This document shows, one piece after another, positions 36,011-43,733 of a DNA stretch of 64,000 bases. The first letter of the stretch is position 1; each line of letters begins with the position of its first letter. The stretch covers positions 434,001 to 498,000 of the forward strand of contig NZ_CP082248.1 of NCBI RefSeq assembly GCF_019879105.1, in the 5' to 3' direction. Under the pieces are notes generated by a model that saw only the letters and a list, made by a program, of their open reading frames with translations, ran no database searches and was not told where the DNA came from. Both the position numbers and the translations under genes were made by a program. This stretch comes from Natrinema sp. SYSU A 869 (GTDB taxonomy: Archaea > Halobacteriota > Halobacteria > Halobacteriales > Natrialbaceae).

Positions 36011-36737
36011 AGCGAATCACCTCAACGAGACTACCGGCCACTCCTCCAAAAAGAATGTACCAACGTCCTGGTAAAAACTGCGCACTGAGAACAGCAATAC
36101 CGAAGGAGGCTATCCAGGGCAGCAAACTCGACTTTCCCTCCCAGAGCCCAACGGCAATTGCAATAAAGACCGCTGTAAGAATGAAATCAAGTCCGTACTG
36201 TGACGGTTCCCCTATCACACCTCCGGCTATCGCTCCGATAACTGTCGCGATGATCCAGAACGACCAGATGGCGAGCCCGCTGCCAAGGAGATATGCACCC
36301 TGATGACTCCCAGATTTGAGCTTTCCCATGGTAAGCGCCCAATTCTCGTCTGCCGTGAAGAAGACACTTCCATACGCTTTCGCCGGAGAGAGCTGGCTGA
36401 ACCAGGGACGTAACGCTGCACCCATTAGCACGTAACGTAGATTGACGATGAACGTCGTACCAATAACGGCAAGTATTGGAATTGGAGTTTCCCATAGCTC
36501 AATTGCGATTAACTGAGCTGCTCCTGCGAGAACGGTTGCGCTCATGAACGCTGCTTCGGCAACACTTAATCCGGCTTGGTGAGCAAGCACTCCAAAGACA
36601 ATGCCATATCCAGCCACGCCGAGGGCAATTGGCACACACCCGATAAAACCATCTCGCACACCACCAAGTGAAAATTCCACAGTAGGTCCTTCTGATTCCT
36701 CTGAGCGGTGTGCTGGATCAGCATCTTCAGCGCTCAT
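36000..36737 (-). CDS. azlC: AzlC-type subunit of a branched-chain amino acid exporter
   Basis: A 245-residue membrane protein with seven or eight hydrophobic segments. The family signature VLAGAAQLIAIELW lies near residue 75, followed by NLRYVLMGAALRPWF. The protein is intact, with an acidic N-terminal extension typical of halophiles. It is the large subunit of the AzlCD permease. The gene is first in the pair; the regulator at 36830, on the same strand upstream, may control it. Confidence 0.88.
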   Translation of the reverse strand: MSAEDADPAHRSEESEGPTVEFSLGGVRDGFIGCVPIALGVAGYGIVFGVLAHQAGLSVAEAAFMSATVLAGAAQLIAIELWETPIPILAVIGTTFIVNLRYVLMGAALRPWFSQLSPAKAYGSVFFTADENWALTMGKLKSGSHQGAYLLGSGLAIWSFWIIATVIGAIAGGVIGEPSQYGLDFILTAVFIAIAVGLWEGKSSLLPWIASFGIAVLSAQFLPGRWYILFGGVAGSLVEVIRFDG

Positions 36738-36829
36738 TCTTTCCCTCCCATAACGTATTCAACTGGTCTTTAGTCGAAACCAACACAGTTACAGCTCAGG
36801 TACGAGACCACCTAATGGTTCGGAGAAAT

Positions 36830-37204
36830 TCATTTCTCCTCAACAGGCACTTCCTCGTGGTCGAAGATCAAATCTTCAGATAGAACCCTCTGTATGAATG
36901 TTTCACCACGATTCGTCAGCGTGTATTCTCCATCCTGGGTACAAATGAGGTGGTCTAGCTTGCGGAGGTGATAGTTGAATTGACCCTTATCGTCGACTGA
37001 TATCGATTCTTGAAGTCCTGTATAAGAGATTGGTTCGGATTGCCCATGGAGTGAGACGAGAATTTCCAGCCGGGTCGTATTCGATAGGATTTCAAATACG
37101 CTGGTTGCGTGCTTAATCTCTGAGGTCTCGAGAGATTTACGAGGACGCTGAGTCTCATCTCTGTAACGATCATCAGGCCAGAGCCAACCAGGTATCGCCA
37201 TCAT
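36830..37204 (-). CDS. ArsR-like winged-helix regulator
   Basis: A 124-residue DNA-binding protein: ATSVFEILSNTTRLEILVSL, LQESISVDDKGQFNYHLRKL, CTQDGEYTLTNRGETFIQRV. This is a haloarchaeal ArsR-type domain with the FNYHLRKL recognition helix. It precedes azlCD on the same strand by about 90 bases and may regulate it. Start at 37204 or 37201 (double Met). Confidence 0.85.
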   Translation of the reverse strand: MMAIPGWLWPDDRYRDETQRPRKSLETSEIKHATSVFEILSNTTRLEILVSLHGQSEPISYTGLQESISVDDKGQFNYHLRKLDHLICTQDGEYTLTNRGETFIQRVLSEDLIFDHEEVPVEEK

Positions 37205-37549
37205 TGGATTGTTCTGTGCAACCCTTATAAATTATACTCACAGTTTAATAGATTAGAGTACTGCATTAGCTAACGGACCAGTTCCCAAATCTATGCGCTG
37301 ACCCCAGGGTGTATTCAGCAGGTAGTTAGTGATGAGACAGCCGCTAAGTTAGCAACCGACTGAACGGCTACTTTACGTCTGAGAGAATGACTAATGAGTG
37401 CTCAACAGATCCGAACGGGGTTCGGTAAGTTAATTTGACCCCACAAGCAAGCGAACCGAGTTCGTGAACGTTTCGTGTCGTTCGCAACTCCTCATGGGGA
37501 CTCTTAGACGTTGCCGAGATGTAATAAAGTAGGCACCCGCTCGGTCTAC
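37205..37549. other. Intergenic stretch, nothing recognised
   Basis: No gene is supported. It likely holds the promoter of the regulator (TTATAAATTATACTCAC near 37226) and otherwise only short noise frames. Confidence 0.4.
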
Positions 37550-37660
37550 TCACCGATCGCCAACAGCGAAGTGTATGAACACACCGACCGCGCCAGCAAT
37601 GAACAACGCGACGAGCCCCTCGTCAAACTCGTACGGTCGGCGGCGATTCCCGTAGCCTAT
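37550..37660 (-). pseudogene. C-terminal fragment of a small membrane protein
   Basis: The frame reads GYGNRRRPYEFDEGLVALFI then AGAVGVFIHFAVGDR and a stop. It has one clear hydrophobic helix. It was cut at its 5' side near the IS6-derived element at 37684. Family unknown. Confidence 0.35.
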
Positions 37661-37683
37661 TAAGAATTGGGGGAGTATTCCTA

Positions 37684-38108
37684 GGTCGTGTTTAGTTTGT
37701 AGCATTCTGCCAGACAGCGAAGGCTTGGAGCCACGATTCTGCGGTTGATGGTCTAACGTGACTAAAGCAGTTTGAGAACGAAGAGGTACGTCGTTTTATC
37801 TCTCTAAAGATACGTTCGACAGTGTTCCGATTTCCATGTTTTTCGTATCGAAATCTTCTGTACCCAATCATGAATAGCCTTACGTGATCGCTCGACACTA
37901 AACTTCTCGAGTTCTCGAACGATATTTGAAAGCGATAATTCGACAAGGTGGAGTCGAATATCGAGCTCCATCAGCTGACGCGGTGTCCGTTCTCGCTCCA
38001 CAAAACTCAAATCGATCCAGTCGCTACAACCGTTGAGGCGGTCGGTTTTTGCCATAGACCAGCACAAAATCGTCCCGCCTCACTTTTCACGCTTAACTAA
38101 ACACAGCC
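37684..38108 (-). mobile_element. IS6-derived deletion element (about 425 bp)
   Basis: Inverted ends: left GGTCGTGTTTAGTT; right, read inward, GGCTGTGTTTAGTT. Between them lie the two extremities of an IS6-type transposase gene with the middle deleted. It could be mobilised only by a full-length relative. No target duplication was seen (TATTCCTA against CTCAAGTC). Confidence 0.7.
37692..38055 (-). pseudogene. IS6-family transposase with internal deletion
   Basis: The N-terminus reads MAKTDRLNGCSDWIDLSFVE, TPRQLMELDIRLHLVELSLS and RSRKAIHDWVQK. After about 37870 the sequence passes, in another frame, to the C-terminal YEKHGNRNTVERIFREIKRR and PSTAESWLQAFAVWQNATN. The DDE core is missing except for the final Glu block. 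Inactive. Confidence 0.8.
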
Positions 38109-38163
38109 CTCAAGTCTTACCAAACATCCATGGTCTATCTGGACCGATTGTTTAGTAAGGTCG

Positions 38164-38502
38164 ATGACATCTCAACCAGAACCACCGGATTCGCTTCCGA
38201 AATATATCGCAGATAGTGTCCCAAAGCAAAACGACGCAACTCTTCGCGCACTCGGGAATTGGGTCGACGAACTGCTCGCATATCGGCAAGACGTTGACGC
38301 TGAAGAGATCATAACAGGGGGCAGTAAATCGATCGAAACTATAGAAGAATCAAGTGATGGAACGGTTGTGATCAAGAAAGTGAGTTGCGGGAAAGAGAAC
38401 TGTAAGTGTCAACGCGGACAGTTGCATGGCCCATACAAATATATCGTTCGTCGAAAGGGTGAAAAACTCGATTGGGACTACAGAGGACCAGTTAACGAAT
38501 GA
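38164..38502 (+). CDS. DUF6788-family protein
   Basis: A 112-residue cytoplasmic protein. The C-terminal block VSCGKENCKCQRGQLHGPYK, YIVRRKGEKLDWDYRG carries the family's cysteine pattern (C-x4-C-x-C) and could bind zinc. The N-terminal half is helical. DUF6788 genes are common beside mobile and plasmid regions of haloarchaea; no function is established to my knowledge. It ends 13 bases before the first origin box. Confidence 0.8.
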   Translation: MTSQPEPPDSLPKYIADSVPKQNDATLRALGNWVDELLAYRQDVDAEEIITGGSKSIETIEESSDGTVVIKKVSCGKENCKCQRGQLHGPYKYIVRRKGEKLDWDYRGPVNE

Positions 38503-38653
38503 GAGAAGGAAAGACACCCACCCCACGTTTCCGTCGTAACTGGAGGTCAGTGAAGGGGGTGAGACTGAGATCGAGGGGGCCACACCCCCCCCGCGTTTCC
38601 GTCGTTTCTCCACGACGGCGTAGGGGGAGACTAAGGCTAGCAGCGCACACCTA

Positions 38654-38666
38654 CCAATAATATTGG
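38654..38666. repeat. Palindrome in the origin's AT-rich region
   Basis: CCAATA-A-TATTGG, perfect six-base arms. It begins the AT-rich part of the origin that is likely to unwind. A second, looser inverted repeat (AGTATAGGTGAGA ... TCTCATTAAGTATACT) follows at about 38717-38748. Confidence 0.5.
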
Positions 38667-38760
38667 ATTATAAACTATCTAGGGGTGAACTGATCTCTGC
38701 TACACATATATTAAAGTAGTATAGGTGAGAAACTCTCATTAAGTATACTTCGTCCAAGGA

Positions 38761-38782
38761 GGGGGCGAAGTACTTCGCCCCC
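38761..38782. repeat. Perfect 22-base palindrome within the origin
   Basis: Arms GGGGGCGAAGT and ACTTCGCCCCC, with no spacer. It lies between the AT-rich region and the right pair of origin boxes. It could be an initiator-associated hairpin, a dimeric protein site, or a terminator. Confidence 0.6.
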
Positions 38783-39013
38783 TCAAGTGAAACGAACCTC
38801 TCCAGCCAATCCTTTAGACGGCTATCTATGGGCGGTTATGCCATTCTCGTCTTGGTTCTCTTGTCGTGGACATCTTCTTCAACTCCCCTTCCCTATTGAT
38901 CTGTGAGTACGACGGAAACGTGGGGTGTGGGTACGGAATTCGAGATCGTGGCCACGCCGCCGTCTCCGGCTTTCTTGGCTCACGTCGGAAACGTGGGGTG
39001 GTGGGTCAGTCCG

Positions 39014-39557
39014 CTACGACAGTTCACTGGTGGGCCCGAATGAACTCAACGTGGTGTCTTCCAGCGCTGCGAGTTCTCGCCGAATCTCTGTTCGGTCCCA
39101 TCCAAGCGGTGACAGTACACTCTTGACAGCTCGTCAGAGCTGTGTCTTGTAGTATAAGGCGTCGTAGGTCTCGAAATCTTCGTGGGCGAGAGCGACGAGG
39201 TCCCGCGAGGATTTCTCGTCGTCGACGACCACATACTCGATATCCTATCCAGGGTGGACAGCGAGGTCCTGGTCGCGAGCCCGTTCAAGCACCGCCACGT
39301 TCTGCGTGTTCTGGCTGTAGCCTTCAAGTGGCTTGGACACGCGATTCCGTTCGACGAGCCACTCTACAGCAATGTCTCCAGCATGAAGTGCTTCGGCCGC
39401 TCTCTCGAGGCGACCGAGCACCGCGTCTAGGGACTGCGTTGCATCGAGGCAGTCCAGACACTTCTGCTGAACGTCCTTAATGAATGGTAGGGTTGACCGC
39501 TGGCGAGGTTCGATGCCTCTGACTTTGAACTCGTTGTCGCCAGCCGCTTTGCCAAAG
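39014..39557 (-). pseudogene. DNA polymerase B C-terminal remnant with two nonsense codons
   Basis: One frame reads MPFGKAAGDNEFKVRGIEPR, QRSTLPFIKDVQQKCLDCLD and VEWLVERNRVSKPLEGYSQN, then a TAG (position of Gln), DIEYVVVDDEKSSRDLVALA, YDALYYKTQL, a TGA (position of Arg), and VKSVLSPLGWDRTEIRRELA. This is the thumb and C-terminus of a family B DNA polymerase. Both stops fit C-to-T changes of CAG and CGA. The 5' part is replaced by MITE copy 4. The tail ends nine bases from the last origin box. Confidence 0.75.
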
Positions 39558-39788
39558 GGCACTGTCTAGTTACGCAATTCTGGCATAGAACGGCGTTTCA
39601 GCGGCTGTTATGGCTTCAGTGCTGATCCCAGTGATTGTTTCACCTCGTGAGATATGTGCTGAGGTAGCCGAATTTCTGCCGTTTGTAGAATAGAGTCCCG
39701 TTATATCAGATTCTCCATGTGGTTTTACAGTCGACATCGCAACGCCACCGTCTTCGAGTCTTGCGGTTTTTCGTATCTAGACAGTGCC
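39558..39788. mobile_element. MITE copy 4
   Basis: A 231-bp element with ends GGCACTGTCTAG and CTAGACAGTGCC. It is nearly identical to copy 2 (26360). Flanks TGCCAAAG and AGTTCGAG do not match, so no target duplication is left. It replaces the upstream part of the polymerase B gene. Confidence 0.85.
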
Positions 39789-39814
39789 AGTTCGAGCATG
39801 GAATTTAAAGATGA

Positions 39815-40063
39815 TTAGGCCTCTGATGGAAGTCTATCGTTGATTGCGTCCACGATGAGCTCTAAGTCGAGGTCAGCACCGTGAACCCCCTTATCCCAGA
39901 TGGTCTCGCCGTCGGCGGTCACAATGAATACACCTCCATGGCCGGGGATCAGGGTGACGCTGTCCAGCTCTTGTCCAAATTCGTTCAGGAGTCGGGTCTG
40001 CGTTTCAATTGCGGGGTCAAGTAATCCACAGGGTACGCAGTATTCGATTTCAACTGAGGTCAT
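39815..40063 (-). CDS. Rdx/SelW-like thioredoxin-fold protein
   Basis: An 82-residue protein with the redox motif CVPC near the N-terminus (VEIEYCVPCGLLDPAI), then QELDSVTLIPGHGGVFIVTA and EIWDKG-like strand residues. It belongs to the SelT/SelW/SelH (Rdx) family of small thioredoxin-like proteins; the selenocysteine of animal members is a Cys here. The role is probably thiol redox work. It is the last in a set of three small minus-strand genes. Confidence 0.88.
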   Translation of the reverse strand: MTSVEIEYCVPCGLLDPAIETQTRLLNEFGQELDSVTLIPGHGGVFIVTADGETIWDKGVHGADLDLELIVDAINDRLPSEA

Positions 40064-40148
40064 GCCTATGCTCTTCTCAGGGCGGAATCACCGTAAAGTT
40101 AAGACAAGGGTTTGCTGACCAGGTTAACGTAGGCTAACCGATTTCTCA

Positions 40149-40637
40149 TCAGTCAGCGGTTGTGGGTGATTCTCCGCTCGTCGACGATAGTTCACGATTC
40201 AGCACCCAGCCGAGCACGCCACCGTAGACGAGGTGTAGAACGAACGTGGCAACGGCTATCTCCGGCGTGATCGCCGTCCCGAATAGTCCCCAACCGAGGA
40301 ACGGCAGGAACGTGACTTGCATCAACGCCCAAAGGCCGATACCGAGAGCGAGTCCATTCCGGATTGTCACGGGGCGAGCAATCCGTGCGAGGACAGCGCC
40401 GAATACGCCCCCATAGCCGAGATGGAGTCCGATCGCGAGTGCCATCAGCATCGGCTTCGGAAGATCGCTGCCGAAGAGTTGTGCGACCACCGCTTTCGGA
40501 ATCGGCTGTGACATCGGGGATTTCCCCGAAACTACTGCGAGGAACATGAGAATGGACATCGCAATCGTCGCGACGACACCGTAGCCGAATCCCGCTCTCA
40601 GTTTGTGTTGTGCCACACCCGAAGAGACCGTGAGCAA
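40149..40637 (-). CDS. DUF6789-type membrane protein
   Basis: A 162-residue protein with four or five hydrophobic segments: VVATIAMSILMFLAVVSGKS, LMALAIGLHLGYGGVFGAVL, NGLALGIGLWALMQVTFLPF, EIAVATFVLHLVYGGVLGWV. The repeated H-L-x-YGG(V)-x-G motif suggests an internal duplication. The function is unknown. It stands between the Rdx and DoxX genes on the same strand. Confidence 0.75.
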   Translation of the reverse strand: MLTVSSGVAQHKLRAGFGYGVVATIAMSILMFLAVVSGKSPMSQPIPKAVVAQLFGSDLPKPMLMALAIGLHLGYGGVFGAVLARIARPVTIRNGLALGIGLWALMQVTFLPFLGWGLFGTAITPEIAVATFVLHLVYGGVLGWVLNRELSSTSGESPTTAD

Positions 40638-40700
40638 CTAAATAAGGCTAAGACAAGGTCGGACTGACGGAGTCAACTATCCAGACTACGTGAGGAGGAC

Positions 40701-41108
40701 CTAACCGAGTAGTCGATCAGCAGGCTGCCAGACGGCGCCCACATCAGTCTTCAGGACGAGGAATGCGAGCGCTCCGAACAGCACGCTGAGGTTCTTCCAG
40801 TCCGGTCCGACGTACAGTATCGCGACGAGCATCACCGGAATGAGTGACACAGCCGCGAGACGCTTACCGACGCCAGCCAGCAGCAGGAAAACCGCTCCGA
40901 CTTCGATGATGCCTGCAATGATGACCATCAGTTGAGGGGCGGGTATCCCGACCGCATCGAAGAATGAAACCGAATTCTCGTGGGTGACGAACTTGCTCAG
41001 CGCTGGTTTCGCGACGAGTGCGACAAGAACGAGACGAAGACCGATGTGAACCCACTCCGGGATTGACTGCTGCAGTGACTGAATACGATCGACAGAGGCG
41101 TCTTCCAT
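40701..41108 (-). CDS. DoxX-family membrane protein
   Basis: A 135-residue four-helix membrane protein: HIGLRLVLVALVAKPALSKF, LMVIIAGIIEVGAVFLLLAG, RLAAVSLIPVMLVAILYVGP, LSVLFGALAFLVLKTDVGAV. Members are linked to quinone or thiol redox chemistry. It is divergent from the HxlR regulator at 41262, which may control it and the two genes behind it. Confidence 0.87.
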   Translation of the reverse strand: MEDASVDRIQSLQQSIPEWVHIGLRLVLVALVAKPALSKFVTHENSVSFFDAVGIPAPQLMVIIAGIIEVGAVFLLLAGVGKRLAAVSLIPVMLVAILYVGPDWKNLSVLFGALAFLVLKTDVGAVWQPADRLLG

Positions 41109-41261
41109 ACTGAGAGGTATCCAAGACCTCGGATAAGTGTAAGCGAAGCTGATACTGATGTAGTACTGTTAGCTAAGTGGCTGTGGATCACCTACCGACT
41201 CAGGAACGCTGACTTAGTAGCGGTATACTAATAGCTCCACATCCAGTACCGCTAGCAACGA

Positions 41262-41630
41262 ATGAGCAGAGCAACCGAAGAAGAGGAGTGCGTTGCATCC
41301 TGGTGTGCTGACGACGACTGGTGTACGGTGACGTGTACAGCCCATCTCATCGGGAAGAAATGGCATCCGGTTATTGTGCACCGACTACTCGAACATGGCC
41401 CGCTCGGGTTCAATGCGCTCAAAGACGAAATCGAGTCGATATCCAGTACCGTCCTCTCGAACAGCCTCGAGGATTTGGAAGACAACGGACTCGTGAACCG
41501 AGCGATCGTGAGCGAAAAGCCGTTCCGGGTCGAGTACTCCCTGACTGAACAGGGTTCCTCACTCGAACCCGTAATCAACGCGATGGACGCCTGGGGAGAG
41601 GAGCATCTCCAAGAGACATCTTGTAACTGA
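41262..41630 (+). CDS. HxlR-family transcriptional regulator
   Basis: A 122-residue winged-helix protein. Cysteines cluster near the N-terminus (ECVASWCADDDWCTVTCTAH). The fold continues LIGKKWHPVIVHRLLEHGPL, SSTVLSNSLEDLEDNGLVNR and VEYSLTEQGSSLEPVINAMD. Cys-rich HxlR regulators often sense oxidants or electrophiles. Its divergence from a DoxX/DUF6789/Rdx set supports a redox-linked regulon, which is inference. Confidence 0.9.
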   Translation: MSRATEEEECVASWCADDDWCTVTCTAHLIGKKWHPVIVHRLLEHGPLGFNALKDEIESISSTVLSNSLEDLEDNGLVNRAIVSEKPFRVEYSLTEQGSSLEPVINAMDAWGEEHLQETSCN

Positions 41631-41779
41631 AATCGATTCTCCCCCTGTAGTGTGTCCGGCGGAGGACCGCTCCGGGAAGCGAAATCCTATGAGTTGTATG
41701 AGAGAGCGCTTGCTGCTCGAGCGGTGGGCCCATCTGCACCGCCCGGTTGTTCCCGGTAGATCCTGCTGCTGTGAGCGCA

Positions 41780-42110
41780 GCTGCTAGTCGCAGCCACGAT
41801 CCAACTCGGTGGTGACTGAGTAATCGCTGGGGGTCCGGCGGCCAGAACAGTACGCTGCCAAGTGGGTCGTCGGGATCACCGTATCGCTCTGGCGGGAGGA
41901 TTGTCTCGAGAAATGCGTCGGCGTCGCCGCTCTCTCCCCGGCCCCGCCGGTCAGGAACGATAAGTGTGAAGTCGTCGGTGAGGTGCGGGCGGAGGGTATC
42001 CCAAGTCCGGCGAGTCCCCGATCCACCGTGGAGGAGTATCAGTGGCGGACCCGACCCCTCTCGTTCGTAGGCGATCTTTGTTCCGTCTGTGTCGGTGACT
42101 GTTTGCGTGG
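41780..42110 (-). pseudogene. Alpha/beta-hydrolase N-terminal remnant
   Basis: A frame without a start reads QTVTDTDGTKIAYEREGSGP, PLILLHGGSGTRRTWDTLRP and DDFTLIVPDRRGRGESGDAD, the oxyanion-loop (HGGSG) and second-strand motifs of an alpha/beta hydrolase. It then runs into unrelated residues (LPPERYGDPDDPLGSVLFWP). The nucleophile elbow and catalytic His are absent. A joined remnant. Confidence 0.6.
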
Positions 42111-42355
42111 GCTACGGCGCTAAAACGTGGCATCCACTAAACAGTTCCGAACGCCCATTCGATCGCGACGGCGGCGACCTCGCCAGGCACGTGGAAACTG
42201 GCACTAGTAACGACTTCGACGCTGGACTTCCTGTCACGGATTGTGGCACAATTTCGGAAGATGATTTTGATGCGTGCCTTTCTTCCGCGTCATATTGGAT
42301 TGGCTTGTTGTGCGTCATTCAGAGGGTCACCAAAACTGCTCACAGACGTAGAGTT

Positions 42356-43015
42356 TCAACGGGGCCGTCTGTTTCTGATGATTTGTCTGATAAGCCGTGC
42401 TTCTGCCTTCTGCAGATGGTTCGAGGCAGTGCTCGTTGCACAGTCGAGAATCTCGGCTACGTCTGCGACACTCCCGGTCCGGGGATATTCATAGTACCCG
42501 ACCTCCACCGCCTCACGCTGCCGGGCCGTGAGATCGACAGCAGGGACGCCTGGGCGAGCATCGTACTCGCCGACCTCAGACACCTCTGCAGTGATTTCGT
42601 CAGGCAACCTGTCGAGAATTCCTGCTAGATCTTCAGGCTCGCCGACGACGTCGAAGTCTACCCTCCCGTTGGGCCGATAGGCGAGTGGGGGCACAACAAC
42701 CACTGACGGCTGTTGAAAGGCTGTCCGGAAGCGCTTGAAGATTTCCTTCTCACGCTCCCGACCGTATGCGTAGAACGAGCTGTCGTCAACGGATGTAATA
42801 TCGAAGTCGATCGCCCCCTCGGCACCAGCAATGTGCTGTTCGTATCGTTCTCGATCGCCGATAAGATAAAATAGCGTATAGATGATGTCGCCCTCGCCCA
42901 GCAAGTTCCACGTGACGAGCCAACTGCGCTCGAGAGTCTCAGAATCCGTCAGGAGCCGCTGCATCGGATGCTGGACCTCCCGCTCGTACTGCAGCGACAG
43001 ATGGAGGTATTTCAT
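42356..43015 (-). CDS. Bacterio-opsin-activator-type HTH regulator
   Basis: About 219 residues. The start at 43015 (MKYLHLSLQYEREVQHPMQR) is typical for this haloarchaeal family; longer frames add a non-halophilic prefix. The N-terminal domain is of the BAT/HTH-10 effector type. The C-terminal HTH reads VDLTARQREAVEVGYYEYPR, TGSVADVAEILDCATSTASN and HLQKAEARLIRQI. It is divergent from the hydrolase at 43101 and may control it. Intact. Confidence 0.88.
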   Translation of the reverse strand: MKYLHLSLQYEREVQHPMQRLLTDSETLERSWLVTWNLLGEGDIIYTLFYLIGDRERYEQHIAGAEGAIDFDITSVDDSSFYAYGREREKEIFKRFRTAFQQPSVVVVPPLAYRPNGRVDFDVVGEPEDLAGILDRLPDEITAEVSEVGEYDARPGVPAVDLTARQREAVEVGYYEYPRTGSVADVAEILDCATSTASNHLQKAEARLIRQIIRNRRPR

Positions 43016-43100
43016 GGCTAGTGCAGCGGCCGCCTTGCTTTTAAATACACTAGGACATCCGACAACGATTGAATACGATTTGAGCCACAAACCGCTACTG

Positions 43101-43517
43101 ATGGCAGTCACAGAAACGCTCACGGACACAGATGCATCGTTACTTGGTTCGCACGGGCTCGAATCCTCCTACCGCGAAATTAACGACTTGCAGTTACACG
43201 TCGTGGCCGCCGGCGACCCTGACGATCCATTGGTCGTCCTCCTGCATGGCCATCCCGATTTCTGGTACGGCTGGCGCAATCAGATCGGGCCGCTCGTCGA
43301 CGCCGGCTTCCGTGTGGCCGTCCCGGACCAGCGGGGCTGTAATCTGAGCGACGCCCCCGATGGTATTGATGCCTATCGGCTCTCGAATCTCGCAGCTGAC
43401 GTCTGCGAACTGATCCTCAGTGAGGGTCAGAAGTCGGCCCACATCGTTGGGCACGACTTTGGTGGCTTTGTCGCTTGGAACGTCGCCCTCCGACACTCAT
43501 CGATGGTCGATCGCCTC
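43101..43517 (+). pseudogene. Epoxide-hydrolase-like alpha/beta hydrolase, 3'-truncated
   Basis: Starts MAVTETLTDTDASLLGSHGL and shows VVLLHGHPDFWYGWRNQIGP (oxyanion loop HGHPDFW), VAVPDQRGCNLSDAPDG and the nucleophile elbow HIVGHDFGGFVAWNVALRHS, where Asp is the nucleophile. After SSMVDRLG at about 43517 the sequence turns into unrelated residues and stops at 43649. The acid and His of the triad are lost. Probably a recombination truncation. Confidence 0.75.
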
Positions 43518-43733
43518 GGGCACGTCCGCGACCGAGGCCGCGTCCACGCACGAACACAAGTGTTCCTCTCGCTGTGTCTTAGACTCGTCGTCGCAATCAC
43601 CAATTATGAGCGAGGAGATAACTCAGGACGGGAGATGCTCAAGGTATGAGGAGAATTCTATGACACGCTCCTAATACAAATATTGAGCCGTTAGCAGTGA
43701 GTTCTTAGACGACTCTCGAAACGAGACGGATGG

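Larger units (their letters stand above)
38515..39005. other. Orc1/Cdc6-type replication origin with four ORB-like boxes
   Basis: Two boxes on the left read, on the minus strand, ACGACGGAAACGTGGGGTG (38515-38540) and ACGACGGAAACGCGGGGG (38585-38606). Two on the right read, on the plus strand, ACGACGGAAACGTGGGGTG (38909-38927) and GTCGGAAACGTGGGGTG (38984-39000). They face each other across about 300 bases. This space contains an AT-rich unwinding region (38645-38750) and strong palindromes. The arrangement and the G-string are those of haloarchaeal origins. No Orc1/Cdc6 gene was found in the window. Confidence 0.75.

Noticed and set aside
43150-43175. T-arm-like bases GGCTCGAATCCTCC, possible tRNA
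   Set aside because: They lie inside the hydrolase coding frame, and no acceptor stem or anticodon arm could be paired around them.
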